In this document: one piece after another, positions 63,814 through 64,000 of the stretch
How positions within the stretch are numbered: position 1 is the first letter of the stretch
How the letters are laid out: each line of letters begins with the position of its first letter
NCBI GenBank assembly: GCA_937873655.1
Contig: CALMYQ010000094.1
Span: 62,001-126,000 of the forward strand
Source of the DNA: an uncultured Lewinella sp.
GTDB lineage: Bacteria; Bacteroidota; Bacteroidia; Chitinophagales; Saprospiraceae
Direction of reading: 5' to 3'
DNA: 64,000 nt
The notes under the pieces: generated by a model
Databases searched by the model: none
Told to the model about the DNA's origin: nothing
Seen by the model: only the letters and a program-made list of their open reading frames with translations
Translations under genes and position numbers: made by a program

Positions 63814-64000
63814 ATGAAAATCATCAAGCGCCTTCTTTTAATCGCAGGTATTTTGCTGGTGGTCCTGATCGGCGCCGCAATTGCCTTGCCTTTTATTTTC
63901 AAGGATGAGATCCTGGCTAAAGCCAAGGAAGAGATCAACAAGAATGTCCGTGCCCAGGTCGATTTCTCTGATGTCAGCCTTTCCCTGCTGCGGAGTTTCC
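63814..64000 (+). CDS. AsmA-like membrane-anchored protein, N-terminal part (cut by window edge)
   Basis: The first 62 codons are present. An N-terminal hydrophobic helix (about 6-25; LLLIAGILLVVLIGAAIALP) is followed by FKDEILAKAKEEINKNVRAQ and VDFSDVSLSLLRSF. The pattern of a membrane anchor followed by INKN..A-VDF-DV-LSLLRSFP is that of AsmA-family proteins of Bacteroidota, involved in outer-membrane lipid handling in studied relatives. No clear promoter was found upstream (TAAGTTTT at 63771-63778 is one base off). Confidence 0.8.
   Translation, partial: MKIIKRLLLIAGILLVVLIGAAIALPFIFKDEILAKAKEEINKNVRAQVDFSDVSLSLLRSF

Overview
The window reads as a gene-dense chromosomal segment of a free-living Bacteroidota bacterium, most likely in or near the Saprospirales (inference from overall protein character; no rRNA is present to confirm it). 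Four things point to the phylum. Two secreted proteins carry type IX secretion (T9SS) type B sorting domains. There is a GLPGLI protein next to an outer-membrane beta-barrel protein, and there are CarboxypepD_reg/STN-type TonB receptors. The Bacteroidota promoter -7 element TAnnTTTG stands just upstream of at least fifteen gene starts. Shine-Dalgarno sequences are largely absent. No tRNA, rRNA, CRISPR array, prophage or intact IS element was seen.

Layout. 1-2.1 kb: divergent OsmC-like fragment and metX, the latter behind a SAM-I riboswitch, then a 1-Cys peroxiredoxin. 2.1-4.7 kb: an A/T-rich island with hairpins, an Rpn-type PD-(D/E)XK nuclease and a stand-alone Reg_prop beta-propeller lipoprotein; it looks acquired. 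4.8-12 kb: two T9SS cargo proteins (lectin-domain and IgGFc-binding/SprB-repeat) flanking a class V aminotransferase and a phosphoglucosamine mutase. 12-18 kb: a two-component system divergent from a GLPGLI protein and a large outer-membrane barrel protein, with TTAACC repeats in the shared control region. 18-23.3 kb: nucleotide and RNA housekeeping (nucleoside phosphorylase, DoxX, ArsC/Spx-like, HsdR-N nuclease, bifunctional nuclease, MazG, NqrM-like, THUMP methyltransferase). 23.3-25.5 kb: glpF-glpK, whose end forms a perfect 56-bp palindrome with the convergent methyltransferase gene.

25.7-39.3 kb: lipoprotein, peptidase T, a GNAT/FemAB-like plus alpha/alpha-toroid gene pair, biotin carboxylase, acetoacetyl-CoA synthetase, RarA, MarC, a zinc carboxypeptidase and a small membrane protein. 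39.4-43 kb: groES-groEL behind a sigma-54-like promoter, secG and a TPR protein. 43-54.5 kb: pullulanase lipoprotein, GT39-type glycosyltransferase with a 2OG oxygenase, RluA, half-size asparaginase, Tex, a two-gene YeeE/YedE pair and a sodium/solute symporter. 54.7-64 kb: STN/TonB receptor, ferrochelatase, a compact surE-TM-lpxB-GT2-AKR operon, RNase D and the start of an AsmA-like gene.

No single undescribed system stands out as certain. The best leads are the perfect palindrome joining two gene ends, the sigma-54-like promoter on groESL, the direct-repeat operator between the two-component genes and the GLPGLI operon, the GNAT-toroid pair, and the recurrence of short heptamer/octamer tandem repeats exactly at gene 3' ends.
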